Assembly: GCA_000438195.1 (NCBI GenBank)
Contig: FR903052.1
Span: 1-35,131, forward strand
Source: Mycoplasma sp. CAG:776
Lineage (GTDB): Bacteria > Bacillota_I > Bacilli_A > RF39 > UBA660
DNA: 35,131 bases
Reading direction: 5' to 3'
The position numbers and the translations under genes are program-made. Below, piece by piece: positions 15,715-23,870 of this stretch; the stretch's first letter is position 1, and each line of letters starts with the position of its first letter. The notes below the pieces were generated by a model, which did no database searches, was not told where the DNA came from, and saw only the letters and a list, made by a program, of their open reading frames with translations.

Positions 15715-17451
15715 ATGAAGAAGAATTTAGTTTTATTTTTTACTTTCTTTATATTTGTCTTTTCTTGTCTAATTTTGAATGCTTGGGCTAGTGAATATGT
15801 TGTTTTTTTAAGTACTAATAATATTAGAAGTGGTCCTAGTACGAATTATTCTGTTTTAGGATTGGAAGCGGTAGGGTCTTCTTATTATTTAAAATCTAGT
15901 AATTTAGTAAAAGATGAAAAGCAAAATGGCTCTTGTGATGCTGGGTGGTATCAAATTGATTATAATGGCAAAACTGGTTATGTTTGTAGTGAATATGTTC
16001 GTTTAGGTGGAACTAGTTATGAAGATGGCAAAGAGCCTTCAAATTCATGTGAAGTTCAAATGCAAGAAGCAGGCTTTCCTTCTAGTTATTGGTCTGGATT
16101 ATGTAGTATGAAGGAAGCTCATCCAACATGGACTTTTAAAGCAGTTCAAACTAATTTAGAGTGGAGTGTAGCAGTTGAAAAAGAAAGTGCTTGTGGAGTT
16201 AGTCTAATTCAGTCTAGTAATTCTGAATATATTGATACTAGTTGTAGTTCTAAAGAGGGGTCTTTTAGAGCAGCTAGTAAGAAGGCTGTTGCTTTTTATA
16301 TGGATCCTAGAAATTTTTTGACTGATAAATATGTTTTTCAGTTTGAATATTTAAAATATGATAATAGTCTTGCCTCAACTTATACATCTGCTATAGATAC
16401 AATGTTAAAAAATGCTTCTTTTTATCAATATCATTTAGGACTTGGAACTAATTTTGCTCAATTAGTAAATGATGCAGGTAAAGAAAAAGATTTTAATCCA
16501 ATATCACTTGCTGCTAGAATGTATCAAGAAATGGGGACTGGTACTAGTTTATATAATTTATATAGTGGTGTTTATACAGGTGATAGTAATGCGTTTTATG
16601 GCTATTATAATTTTTATAATATTGGGGTAAATAGTAGTTGTGTAAATAATATTACAAAATGTGGATTGTCTTATGCTAAAAATCATGGATGGAATAGTGT
16701 TTATAATGCAATTAAGGGTGGAGCAGATTTGTTAGCAGATAGTTATTTGCAGAATGGACAATATAATACTTATTTACAAAAATTTAATGTTGTTCCCGTA
16801 AATCCGGATTCTATTTATACTCATCAATATATGACTAATATTGCAGCTCCATCTAGTGAAGCCACTTCTACTTATAGTTCCTATAAGAAAATGGGATTAT
16901 TAGAAAGCCCGTTTATCTTTTATATTCCAGTTTATCATAATATGAGTCAGGATATTGATAATACTCCTAGTGGAGGAAGTGGAGGGGGCGATAGTAATAG
17001 TTCTGTACCTTCTAATTTAGCTCCTACTTCTATTATTACTAGTGCAGGTTATAAGTATAGTGGAGAATATATTACTGGAATTCAGGCAAATACGACAGTA
17101 TCTTCTTTAAAAGGGGCTTTGGAAGGTATTGGAGGAAATGGAACAGTTACTATTACTGATAGTAATGGACGTGCAGTTAATTCTGGAGATTTAGTAGGTA
17201 CAGGTTACAAAGTTACTATTAATGGTACTACAAAATCGACATTTATTGTGCTTATTTATGGTGATGTAAGTGGAGATGGGAAGATTTCATCTTTAGATTT
17301 ATTAAAATTACAAAAACATATTTTGAAAGTTTCTACTTTATCTGGTGCGTATTTGAAGGCAGCAGATGCTAATAAAGATGGAAAAATTTTAGTTTTAGAT
17401 TTAGTGGTTATTCAAAAAGATGTTTTAAGTGTTGAAAAAATAAACCAATAA
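15715..17451 (+). CDS. Secreted SH3b / glucosaminidase-like peptidoglycan hydrolase with C-terminal dockerin
   Basis: The start is the ATG at 15715, after AAGGAGG; the in-frame ATG at 15691 lies before the ribosome site. The 578 residues have a signal peptide (cleavage likely after ANAWA-type NAWAS, about residue 26), an SH3b domain (about 27-95: STNNIRSGPSTNYSVLG, GWYQIDYNGKTGYVCSEYV), and a LytB/GH73-type glucosaminidase region with NPISLAARMYQEMGTG, whose Glu is the likely catalytic acid, and YYNFYNIG. After a Gly/Ser linker comes a small beta domain and then a type I dockerin (515-578) with two complete Ca-binding loops, DVSGDGKISSLD and DANKDGKILVLD. The next gene encodes a cohesin, so the enzyme may be held at the membrane by it. 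Confidence 0.88.
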   Translation: MKKNLVLFFTFFIFVFSCLILNAWASEYVVFLSTNNIRSGPSTNYSVLGLEAVGSSYYLKSSNLVKDEKQNGSCDAGWYQIDYNGKTGYVCSEYVRLGGTSYEDGKEPSNSCEVQMQEAGFPSSYWSGLCSMKEAHPTWTFKAVQTNLEWSVAVEKESACGVSLIQSSNSEYIDTSCSSKEGSFRAASKKAVAFYMDPRNFLTDKYVFQFEYLKYDNSLASTYTSAIDTMLKNASFYQYHLGLGTNFAQLVNDAGKEKDFNPISLAARMYQEMGTGTSLYNLYSGVYTGDSNAFYGYYNFYNIGVNSSCVNNITKCGLSYAKNHGWNSVYNAIKGGADLLADSYLQNGQYNTYLQKFNVVPVNPDSIYTHQYMTNIAAPSSEATSTYSSYKKMGLLESPFIFYIPVYHNMSQDIDNTPSGGSGGGDSNSSVPSNLAPTSIITSAGYKYSGEYITGIQANTTVSSLKGALEGIGGNGTVTITDSNGRAVNSGDLVGTGYKVTINGTTKSTFIVLIYGDVSGDGKISSLDLLKLQKHILKVSTLSGAYLKAADANKDGKILVLDLVVIQKDVLSVEKINQ

Positions 17452-17461
17452 GGAGGATTTT

Positions 17462-19192
17462 ATGAAAAAATTAGTCAGTTTATTTATTGTATTTATCTCA
17501 TTTAGTTTTTTTATGATAAATGTTTCAGCGTCTAGTGGTAAAATTAGTATTTCTTCTTCTTCAACAGTTGTTGTTGGTAATACTGTTACAGTAACAGTTA
17601 CTTTATCTAGTTCAACAGCTTTGGGAGCTTGGGAATTTAATATTGATTATGATAGTAGTTATTTGAGACTTACTTCATCTACATCTGAAAATGGTGGAAC
17701 TTATTTTGTTAATTATGGTGATGGAAAGACAAAATCAAAGACTTATACTTTGAAATTTAAAGCATTAAAGAGTGGAACAACCAATATTACAGTTGGTAGT
17801 TATGATATTTATGATTGGAATGAAGAGAGTATGAGTATTAGTAAGTCGAATAAAAAACTTACTTTAATGACTCAAGAAGAATTAGAAGCTAGTTATAGTA
17901 AAGATAATAATTTGAAAGGTTTGACTGTAAAAGTCGGAGAAGAAAGTTATGATCTTGATCCTGTATTTGATAAAGATACTTTAGAATATAAGGTTACTGT
18001 GCCAACTGGTACAACTACAGTTCAAATTGAAGCATTAAAAAATGATTCTACCGCTACAGTTAATGGTGATGGTGATATTGAAGTTACAGAAGGGCTTAAT
18101 ACTATTCCTATTGTAGTTACTGCTCAAAATGGTGATGAAAAAACATATACTTTAATTGTTAATGTTGAAGATCAAAATCCTATTAATGTTACTATTGATG
18201 GGAAGAATTATACAGTAGTAAAAAGTAAGACTTTACTTACAGCTCCTGTTACTTTTACAGAATCTACAGTAAAGATAAATGATTTTGATATTCCGGCTTT
18301 TGTAAATGATAGTTTGGGTTATACTTTAGTTGGTTTAAAGGATGAAGATGGAAAAATTTCTTTGTATCGTTATCATGATGAAAATTATACATTATATACT
18401 GAACTTAATTCTAAATCTTATATTTTAGTTCCTGTTGATTTTTCCAAAGAACTTGATTATATTAAAACGACGGCAGATATTAATGGTGTTAAAAGAGATG
18501 TTTATAAATATAGTGAAGATAGTGATTTCGTTATTATTAATGCTATAAACTTAGAAGATGGTAAAGAAAATCTATATTTATATGATCCATCAAGTGGGGC
18601 TGCTATACTTTTTGACGAATCTTTTATTCAAGATACTAATAAAACGATAGAAAATTATACTTATGTTATTATTGCCTTTGCTGGTGCTTTATTCTTGATG
18701 TTAATTCTTATTTTTGGCTTACTTCATAGTACGAAGAAGAAACAAAAGAAGATTAATCAATTTATTGAAAAACAAGAAGCTAAAATTGAAGCTACAAGAA
18801 AATTAAATGATGTGGTTAGCGAGGTTAAGAAAATTCAAGAAGAAGAAAAGTTAAATAAAAAAGATGTAAGTAATAATTCTTCAAGTGAAGAATTAAAGAT
18901 TGAAGAAGTTAAATTAGAAGAAACTGGTGAGTTAAATCAAGAAGAAAAACAAGAAGTACAAGAACCAGTTAAGAAATCTAAAAAAGAATTGAAAAAAGAG
19001 AGAAAAGAAGCAAAGAGAAAAGAAAAGGAAGCTAAAAAGAAAGAAAAAGACGAATTCTTTCAGGATGAAGTAGTTTCTACAGAAACAAAAATAGAAGATG
19101 AAATTAAAAATATTGAAGATCATGTGACTGATGATACAGAAGAAATTTATGATATCTTTGAAGATGATCGGAAGAAAAAGAAGAAAAAATAG
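17462..19192 (+). CDS. Membrane-anchored cohesin-domain protein with long cytoplasmic charged tail
   Basis: The 576 residues begin with a signal peptide (to about residue 25), then a cohesin-like domain (about 26-136: VVVGNTVTVTVTLSS, LGAWEFNIDYDSSYLRL, YTLKFKALKSGTTNITV), a cadherin-like beta-sandwich domain (about 147-236: LKGLTVKVGEESYDLDPVFD, then GDEKTYTLIVNV), a further extracellular part, a TM helix (400-421) and a 155-residue Lys/Glu-rich cytoplasmic tail ending in poly-Lys. It is eleven bases after the dockerin-bearing hydrolase gene, with AAGGAGG before its ATG. The evident reading is that it docks the hydrolase at the cell surface; the tail could connect to intracellular structures. 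The cohesin call is from sequence pattern, not a profile search. Confidence 0.83.
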   Translation: MKKLVSLFIVFISFSFFMINVSASSGKISISSSSTVVVGNTVTVTVTLSSSTALGAWEFNIDYDSSYLRLTSSTSENGGTYFVNYGDGKTKSKTYTLKFKALKSGTTNITVGSYDIYDWNEESMSISKSNKKLTLMTQEELEASYSKDNNLKGLTVKVGEESYDLDPVFDKDTLEYKVTVPTGTTTVQIEALKNDSTATVNGDGDIEVTEGLNTIPIVVTAQNGDEKTYTLIVNVEDQNPINVTIDGKNYTVVKSKTLLTAPVTFTESTVKINDFDIPAFVNDSLGYTLVGLKDEDGKISLYRYHDENYTLYTELNSKSYILVPVDFSKELDYIKTTADINGVKRDVYKYSEDSDFVIINAINLEDGKENLYLYDPSSGAAILFDESFIQDTNKTIENYTYVIIAFAGALFLMLILIFGLLHSTKKKQKKINQFIEKQEAKIEATRKLNDVVSEVKKIQEEEKLNKKDVSNNSSSEELKIEEVKLEETGELNQEEKQEVQEPVKKSKKELKKERKEAKRKEKEAKKKEKDEFFQDEVVSTETKIEDEIKNIEDHVTDDTEEIYDIFEDDRKKKKKK

Positions 19193-19212
19193 AACTTCTT
19201 CTTTTTGTTTGA

Positions 19213-19218
19213 TATAAT
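19213..19218 (+). promoter_or_regulatory. -10 box of recG
   Basis: TATAAT (19213-19218), just before GGAGGG (19225-19230) and the ATG at 19237. No convincing -35. The preceding GAAG/CTTC-rich segment at the end of the cohesin gene could act as a weak terminator. Confidence 0.45.
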
Positions 19219-19236
19219 ATTTATGGAGGGAAAAGA

Positions 19237-21222
19237 ATGGAACTTCATGATGTAAAAGGTGTAGGCCCTAAAATGCTTCAGAATCTAAAAGAATTAAATA
19301 TTTTTTCTTTAAATGATTTACTTTCTTATTATCCTTATCGCTATGATTTGTTTCAACCTGTAACTTTAAATGAAGATTATAATCATGAGAGAATTGCTAT
19401 TAATGTAGTTGTGGAAACTACTGCTACTACAGCTTTTATTCGCAAGAATTTTAACAAACTTCAGTTTCGAGTAAATCATAATAATAAAATTATGTATGCT
19501 GTTATTTTTAATCGTGCTTTTTTGAAGCCTAATATTTTGATTGGGAAAACAATTACATTAATTGGTAAATATGATGTTAAGAAAAATACTTTTATTTGTG
19601 ATGATATAAAGTTAAATCCTTTAACTAAAAAAGAAATTATTCCTATTTATCATGTGAGAAAAGGACTTAAAAATAATGATATTAGAAAGATCATTCTAAA
19701 TGCTTTAAATGATAGTGCTAAAGTAATAGATTATGTTCCAAATGAGTTTAGTATTAAGTATGATTTTATTAGTAAAAAACAAGCTTTGAGGATGATTCAT
19801 ATGCCTTATAATTATGAAGAAGTAAAAAAAGCTAAAATTTATTTGAAGTATGAAGAATTATTTTTATTTTTGTTTAAAATTGGTTATATGAAAAATGAAA
19901 ATGAAAATACTTTAAAAGAAGAAAAATATTTTGATCAAAATAAACTAGATTTTTTTATTCAACAACTACCTTTTTCTTTAACTGATAGTCAAAATGAAGC
20001 TCTTTCTTTGATATTAAATGATATTAGAAGTAATAAAAAAATGAATCGTTTGGTTCTTGGTGATGTTGGTAGTGGAAAGACTATTATTAGTTTTATTAGT
20101 ATTTATGCTAATTATTTAGCTGGTTATCAAAGTGTTTTAATGGCTCCTACAGAAGTTTTGGCAAGACAACATTTTGAATCGGCTTTAAATTATTTTAAAG
20201 AATTTAATCTTATCGTTGATTTATTAGTAGGTAGTATGACTAAAAAAGAAAAAGAAAATGTGAAAGAAAGATTAATTAGTGGAGATATAGATATTTTAAT
20301 TGGTACGCATGCTATTATTGAAGAAAGTGTTTCTTTTTATCGTCTAGGTCTTGTTATAACAGATGAACAACATCGATTTGGTGTTAAACAGCGAGAAATT
20401 CTTAAAAGTAAAGGAGAAGTTCCCGATGCTCTTTACATGAGTGCTACTCCAATTCCTAGAACTTATGCTTTAACTTTATATGGTGATTTAGATGTTTCTT
20501 TTATTCGACATAAACCTGGTGGCAGGAAAGAAATCATTACTAAGATAAAAAAATATAGTGAACTTAAAGATGTACTTATGCATGTCTTAGAAGAAATAAA
20601 AAAAGGACATCAAGTGTATGTAGTAGCCAGTATTATTGATGATAATGAGGAGTTAGATTTAAAAAGTGTAGAAACACTTAAGAATAAGTTTAATCTTGCT
20701 TATCAGGGTAAAATTCCGATTGAAATTTTACATGGTAAACTTAAACAGAAAGAAAAAGATGCTATTATGCAGAGATTTAAAAATAATGAAACTAAAATAC
20801 TTATTTCAACAACTGTGATTGAAGTAGGTGTGGATGTTAAAAATGCTACTGTGATGGTGATTTTTGATGCTGATCGATTTGGCCTTGCAACTATTCATCA
20901 ACTACGTGGTAGGGTAGGAAGAAATAGTTTTGATTGTTATTGTTATTTAATTTGTGATAAGGAAATTGATAGACTTAAAGTTCTTGAAGAAAGTAATGAT
21001 GGCTTTTATATTGCTGAAAAAGATTTGGAGTTGCGTGGAGAAGGAGATCTTTTTGGTACTATGCAAAGTGGTGTAAAAACATTTAAAATAGCTGATCTCA
21101 AAGATGATCTTAAAATTATGATGCAAGCTAAGCAAGATAGTGAAGAATATTTGAAAAGTGAGCAATATAAAAATAATATGAATTATTATAAAATAGTTCG
21201 AGATTTAGAAAGATTAAATTAA
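19237..21222 (+). CDS. recG: ATP-dependent DNA helicase RecG
   Basis: The 661 residues are close to the family length. They start with a helix-hairpin-like DVKGVGPKMLQNLKEL, then the OB-fold wedge domain, then superfamily 2 motifs: LTDSQNEAL (Q-like), VLGDVGSGKT (Walker A), MAPTEVLARQH (Ia), GTHAI, ITDEQHRFGVKQR (II, DEQH), MSATPIPRTYALTLYGDLDVS (III region), and ISTTVIEVGVDVKNAT and HQLRGRVGRN (V, VI). The end DLELRGEGDLFGTMQSG is also typical of RecG. It remodels stalled forks and branches Holliday junctions during repair. GGAGGG precedes the ATG. Confidence 0.97.
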   Translation: MELHDVKGVGPKMLQNLKELNIFSLNDLLSYYPYRYDLFQPVTLNEDYNHERIAINVVVETTATTAFIRKNFNKLQFRVNHNNKIMYAVIFNRAFLKPNILIGKTITLIGKYDVKKNTFICDDIKLNPLTKKEIIPIYHVRKGLKNNDIRKIILNALNDSAKVIDYVPNEFSIKYDFISKKQALRMIHMPYNYEEVKKAKIYLKYEELFLFLFKIGYMKNENENTLKEEKYFDQNKLDFFIQQLPFSLTDSQNEALSLILNDIRSNKKMNRLVLGDVGSGKTIISFISIYANYLAGYQSVLMAPTEVLARQHFESALNYFKEFNLIVDLLVGSMTKKEKENVKERLISGDIDILIGTHAIIEESVSFYRLGLVITDEQHRFGVKQREILKSKGEVPDALYMSATPIPRTYALTLYGDLDVSFIRHKPGGRKEIITKIKKYSELKDVLMHVLEEIKKGHQVYVVASIIDDNEELDLKSVETLKNKFNLAYQGKIPIEILHGKLKQKEKDAIMQRFKNNETKILISTTVIEVGVDVKNATVMVIFDADRFGLATIHQLRGRVGRNSFDCYCYLICDKEIDRLKVLEESNDGFYIAEKDLELRGEGDLFGTMQSGVKTFKIADLKDDLKIMMQAKQDSEEYLKSEQYKNNMNYYKIVRDLERLN

Positions 21223-21246
21223 TTTGAAAAAAAACATAAAAGGTGA

Positions 21247-21275
21247 TTGACAAATGTCGAAAAAAATAATATCAT
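21247..21275 (+). promoter_or_regulatory. Promoter of the candidate small RNA
   Basis: TTGACA (21247-21252), 17 bases, TATCAT (21270-21275). The expected transcription start is at about 21282, the first base of the first hairpin. Confidence 0.65.
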
Positions 21276-21281
21276 TATTAT

Positions 21282-21385
21282 GACATGATAAACATCATGT
21301 CCGAATCACTTTTACGACTTTATGTGAAAGTGAGTCAACCAAAACCCCCTGAAGTCCAGCAGAAATGCTGGACGTTTTTGTTTTT
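21282..21385 (+). ncRNA. Candidate small structured RNA of about 100 nt
   Basis: Three hairpins in a row follow a consensus-like promoter. Hairpin 1: GACATGAT/ATCATGTC with loop AAAC (21282-21301). Hairpin 2: TCACTTT (21306-21312) with AAAGTGA (21327-21333); its loop contains GACT, which could instead pair with AGTC (21333-21336). Then an A/C-rich single-stranded part with CCCCC, and hairpin 3: GTCCAGCA/TGCTGGAC with GAAA tetraloop (21354-21373), followed by GTTTTTGTTTTT. No open reading frame lies inside. I do not recognise the family (not SRP, 6S, tmRNA or a known riboswitch); a trans-acting regulator or orphan RNA is possible. Confidence 0.65.
21354..21385 (+). terminator. Intrinsic terminator ending the small RNA
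   Basis: Perfect 8-bp GC-rich stem with a GAAA tetraloop followed by a T-rich tract. A weaker TCCC/GGGA element with eight T follows at about 21385-21410. Confidence 0.9.
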
Positions 21386-21488
21386 CCCAGTATTTAAGGG
21401 AGTTTTTTTTATTTTCAAATGATAAAAAAAGATTTTATGTAACATTTATGTAACAATTTTAAGTATTTTTGAAAATTTAAGTATAAAA

Positions 21489-21526
21489 AAATAAGGAAAC
21501 TAGTATTTTAACCACTTTCCTTATTT
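21489..21526 (-). terminator. Intrinsic terminator of a lost or fragmentary minus-strand gene
   Basis: AAATAAGGAAA (21489-21499) and TTTCCTTATTT (21516-21526) form a perfect 11-bp stem. Read on the minus strand, the stem is followed by a T run (21483-21490). On the same strand just upstream, 21528-21593, an open stretch of 21 codons ends in NNDEYEISL and a TAG, like the tail of a gene whose body is gone. Confidence 0.55.
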
Positions 21527-21656
21527 GCTATAAACTTATCTCATATTCATCATTATTTTTAGTTGCTTCTAATTCAATATTATTTTTGGTGTTTTAATTT
21601 GATGGGTACTTAGATATCATAAATAAATTATAGTTATATTTAGAGGGGGATTTCTA

Positions 21657-21905
21657 ATGAAAGTTGTAATTGTGTGTGGAAGTTTAAGATTTTATAAAGA
21701 GATGATGGAAGTAGCAGAAAAAACGGAATTAGAAGGAAATCGTTTGTTAGTACTTTACATTAGAAGAAGCTTTAATACTTGATAACATGCATAAAGAATG
21801 AATTAAATTAGCAGCTGCTAGATGGTATATGGAAATAGCCCAAATCAAAATATTGAATTTTCGGGAGTATTAAATAAAGAAATTATATACTATTATACTA
21901 TATAG
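21657..21905 (+). pseudogene. Decayed nucleoside 2-deoxyribosyltransferase-like gene
   Basis: A good ribosome site (GAGGGGGA) and ATG at 21657 start MKVVIVCGSLRFYKEMMEVAEK, as in short nucleoside-deoxyribosyltransferase-like proteins. The frame then stops at 21780. Homology continues in a second frame as TLEEALILDNMHKE, a TGA (21799) and IKLA, and in a third as NSPNQNIEFSGVLNKEIIYYYT up to the TAG at 21903-21905. Two frameshifts, one nonsense codon and a missing piece in the middle (around the GDGY-like DG) mean the gene is dead. The family name is from memory of the MKV.I.GS..F and LNKEIIY motifs. Confidence 0.75.
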
Positions 21906-22023
21906 ATTTGTAAAAAATGATAAAAAGATAAGAAAATTTAGAAATAAATATTTTTATTATTCAATATTTAAATTGGGACTTAATATTATTTGGGAAAATT
22001 AATTAACAATTTGTTCAAAGAGA
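21906..22023. other. AT-rich intergenic sequence
   Basis: Nothing is recognisable between the pseudogene and the PepSY gene promoter. Confidence 0.5.
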
Positions 22024-22052
22024 TTTACTTCTTTTTTTTCTTTTGTTATAAT
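22024..22052 (+). promoter_or_regulatory. Promoter of the PepSY gene
   Basis: TTTACT (22024-22029), 17 bases, TATAAT (22047-22052) with an extended -10 TGT. AAGGAGTG and the ATG at 22072 follow directly. Confidence 0.75.
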
Positions 22053-22071
22053 GATAATAAGGAGTGAAATT

Positions 22072-22839
22072 ATGAAGAATTGGAAAGTTTATGGAATAAT
22101 AGTAACAGTAGTATTGGTAGTTGTTTTGATTGGTGTTTGTATTTATGCTTTTGTATTTAAAGAAACTATTACAGAGGCAGAGGCACAGGATATTGCTTTT
22201 AAATATGCTGAGGTAAATAAAAATGATGTTACTATTTTAACTGTGAAAAAAGACAGGGAAGATAGAGAATATGAAATAAAATTTTATGATGATTTTTATG
22301 AATACGAAATTGATGTAAATTACAATAGTGGAAGGGTTCAAAATTTTGAGAAAGATCTTCGAGATAATGTGGATATGAATCAAAATACGAATAATACAGT
22401 TTCTATGTCTGAGGAAGAAGCTAGAAATATAGCTTTGCAAAGGGTTGGAAAAGATAGCAGTCAAGTTAATTTTACTAGAGTACGTATTGATCGTGAGAAT
22501 GGAATTACAGTTTATGATGTGTATTTTTATGATAGTGAAAAAGAATATGAGCTTAGTATAGATGTTGAAACAAAAGAAGTTGTTAGTTATAAAGAAGATT
22601 ATTTAAAAGGAAATAATAATACAAGTTCGACTAATTATATTGGTATAGATAAGGCAAAAGAAATTGTGTTAAATCATGCTGGTTTAGATAGTAGTGATGT
22701 AAGATTTAGTAAAGTAGAATTAGATCGTGATTATCATATGGCTACTTATGAAATAGAGTTTTATTATAATTATTATGAATATGATTATGAAGTAGATGCC
22801 GTTACTGGTGAAATTCTTAAATACGAGAGGGATAGATAA
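22072..22839 (+). CDS. Membrane-anchored protein with three PepSY-type repeats
   Basis: The start is the ATG at 22072, after AAGGAGTG. The 255 residues have one N-terminal TM helix (VYGIIVTVVLVVVLIGVCIYAF) and three related repeats, each starting with a helix (ITEAEAQDIAFKYAEV, MSEEEARNIALQRVGK, IGIDKAKEIVLNHAGL) and continuing with a beta part (YEIKFYDDFYEYEIDVNYNSG, VYDVYFYDSEKEYELSIDVETK, YEIEFYYNYYEYDYEVDAVTG). This is the PepSY pattern, often found on propeptides and secreted regulators that inhibit peptidases or sense the wall. No protease is adjacent. It overlaps the next gene by one base (TAATG). Confidence 0.85.
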   Translation: MKNWKVYGIIVTVVLVVVLIGVCIYAFVFKETITEAEAQDIAFKYAEVNKNDVTILTVKKDREDREYEIKFYDDFYEYEIDVNYNSGRVQNFEKDLRDNVDMNQNTNNTVSMSEEEARNIALQRVGKDSSQVNFTRVRIDRENGITVYDVYFYDSEKEYELSIDVETKEVVSYKEDYLKGNNNTSSTNYIGIDKAKEIVLNHAGLDSSDVRFSKVELDRDYHMATYEIEFYYNYYEYDYEVDAVTGEILKYERDR

Positions 22840-23081
22840 TGAAAAAGATTGCTATGAGGCCTTCTAAACCAGTAGCTTTTTTAGGATCACTTGGAGGGTT
22901 ATGTTTGAGTATTTTTGGTTTATTATATGCGATTCCTAATTTAGGTGTATTTGGTATTATATGGACGATTATTGCTTTTTTAATAACGCTTTATTATGCT
23001 ATTAATTTATTTACAAAAAATGGTTTAGCTTTATATAAAGCTGATATAGAAGAAAAAGAGAAAAAGACTAATAAAAAATAG
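22839..23081 (+). CDS. Small two-TM membrane protein, hypothetical
   Basis: The 80 residues hold two TM helices (VAFLGSLGGLCLSIFGLLYAI and FGIIWTIIAFLITLYYAINLF) and a charged C-terminal tail. The ATG overlaps the TAA of the PepSY gene, so the two are probably translated together, and it may be a partner of that protein. The terminator hairpin covers its last codons. The family is not recognised. Confidence 0.75.
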   Translation: MKKIAMRPSKPVAFLGSLGGLCLSIFGLLYAIPNLGVFGIIWTIIAFLITLYYAINLFTKNGLALYKADIEEKEKKTNKK

Positions 23082-23090
23082 TCTTTTTTC
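23061..23090 (+). terminator. Intrinsic terminator overlapping the end of the small membrane gene
   Basis: AAAAAGACTA (23061-23070) pairs with TAGTCTTTTT (23079-23088), loop ATAAAAAA. The TAG stop (23079-23081) is part of the stem. Confidence 0.85.
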
Positions 23091-23102
23091 ATATGTTTTA
23101 AT

Positions 23103-23708
23103 ATGAAAAAAATTGGTATTATAGTGAGAAGTTTTGAAGAAAATGGAAAATGGTTTGTTGGATGTAGAAAAGATGTTTTAGATGTTTTGGAGGATTATTC
23201 TGTAAATATTATTTTAATTCCTATTTATTTTTCTTTTGAATATATAAAATCGCTTCTAAAGTTATGTGATGGAGTTATTTTAACTGGTGGCAATAAATTT
23301 CATCCTAATGATTTTTTGTTGGTTCAGCATTTATATAATTGTGATATTCCTACATTAGGTATTTGTCTTGGTATGCAAATAATGGCTCTTTTTTTGGGGG
23401 ATGGTCATGAATTTGATGTTAGCTCTATTCATCAATTAAAAAATAATGAGGGACATAATATTTATATTAAAAAAGGTTCATTATTATATAAAATTATTGG
23501 TGAAGATAAAATATCTGTTAATAGTAGACATTATACAGGTATATCTTCTACAAATCTAAATGTTTGTGCGGTAAGTGAAGATAATATAATAGAAGCAGTC
23601 GAAGATCCAAATAAGCGCTTTTTTTTAGGATTACAATGGCATCCTGAATCTTTAAAAGATAAAAAAAATGATTTGATATTTCAGAATTTTATTAAATCAT
23701 TAATATAA
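23103..23708 (+). CDS. Class I glutamine amidotransferase-like / gamma-glutamyl-GABA hydrolase-type (peptidase C26) protein
   Basis: The 201 residues contain GVILTGGN, the nucleophile elbow LGICLGMQ with its Cys, and the His-Glu pair in LQWHPES, so the Cys-His-Glu triad is complete. The pattern and length match PuuD-like gamma-glutamyl hydrolases, although these are often around 240 residues, so the protein is somewhat short. The substrate is unknown; roles range from polyamine breakdown to processing of gamma-glutamyl peptides. There is no ribosome site before the ATG, which sits 13 bases after the upstream terminator T run, so the mRNA may be leaderless or the annotated start may be wrong. 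Confidence 0.82.
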   Translation: MKKIGIIVRSFEENGKWFVGCRKDVLDVLEDYSVNIILIPIYFSFEYIKSLLKLCDGVILTGGNKFHPNDFLLVQHLYNCDIPTLGICLGMQIMALFLGDGHEFDVSSIHQLKNNEGHNIYIKKGSLLYKIIGEDKISVNSRHYTGISSTNLNVCAVSEDNIIEAVEDPNKRFFLGLQWHPESLKDKKNDLIFQNFIKSLI

Positions 23709-23870
23709 TTTTTGCTAAATTGAGATATTTTTTATGTTTGGATTATATCATGATTAATTCTTTTAGTTCTTGATTTTGTTTATGATATTTTAAAAAGAGG
23801 ATTTTTTACCAATTTTAAAGGAATATCTAAAAATTTGATATTCCTTTGATAATCTAGTTTTTTAATTCTT

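Noticed and set aside
18932..19123. Minus-strand frame in the cohesin protein tail
   Set aside because: It is a Phe-rich mirror of the Lys/Glu-rich coding sequence with no ribosome site.
21799..21801. TGA read as Trp (Mycoplasma code) in the deoxyribosyltransferase-like sequence
   Set aside because: TGA ends several genuine genes here, for example at 5820-5822 and 29661-29663, TGG is used for Trp, and the same pseudogene also has frameshifts.
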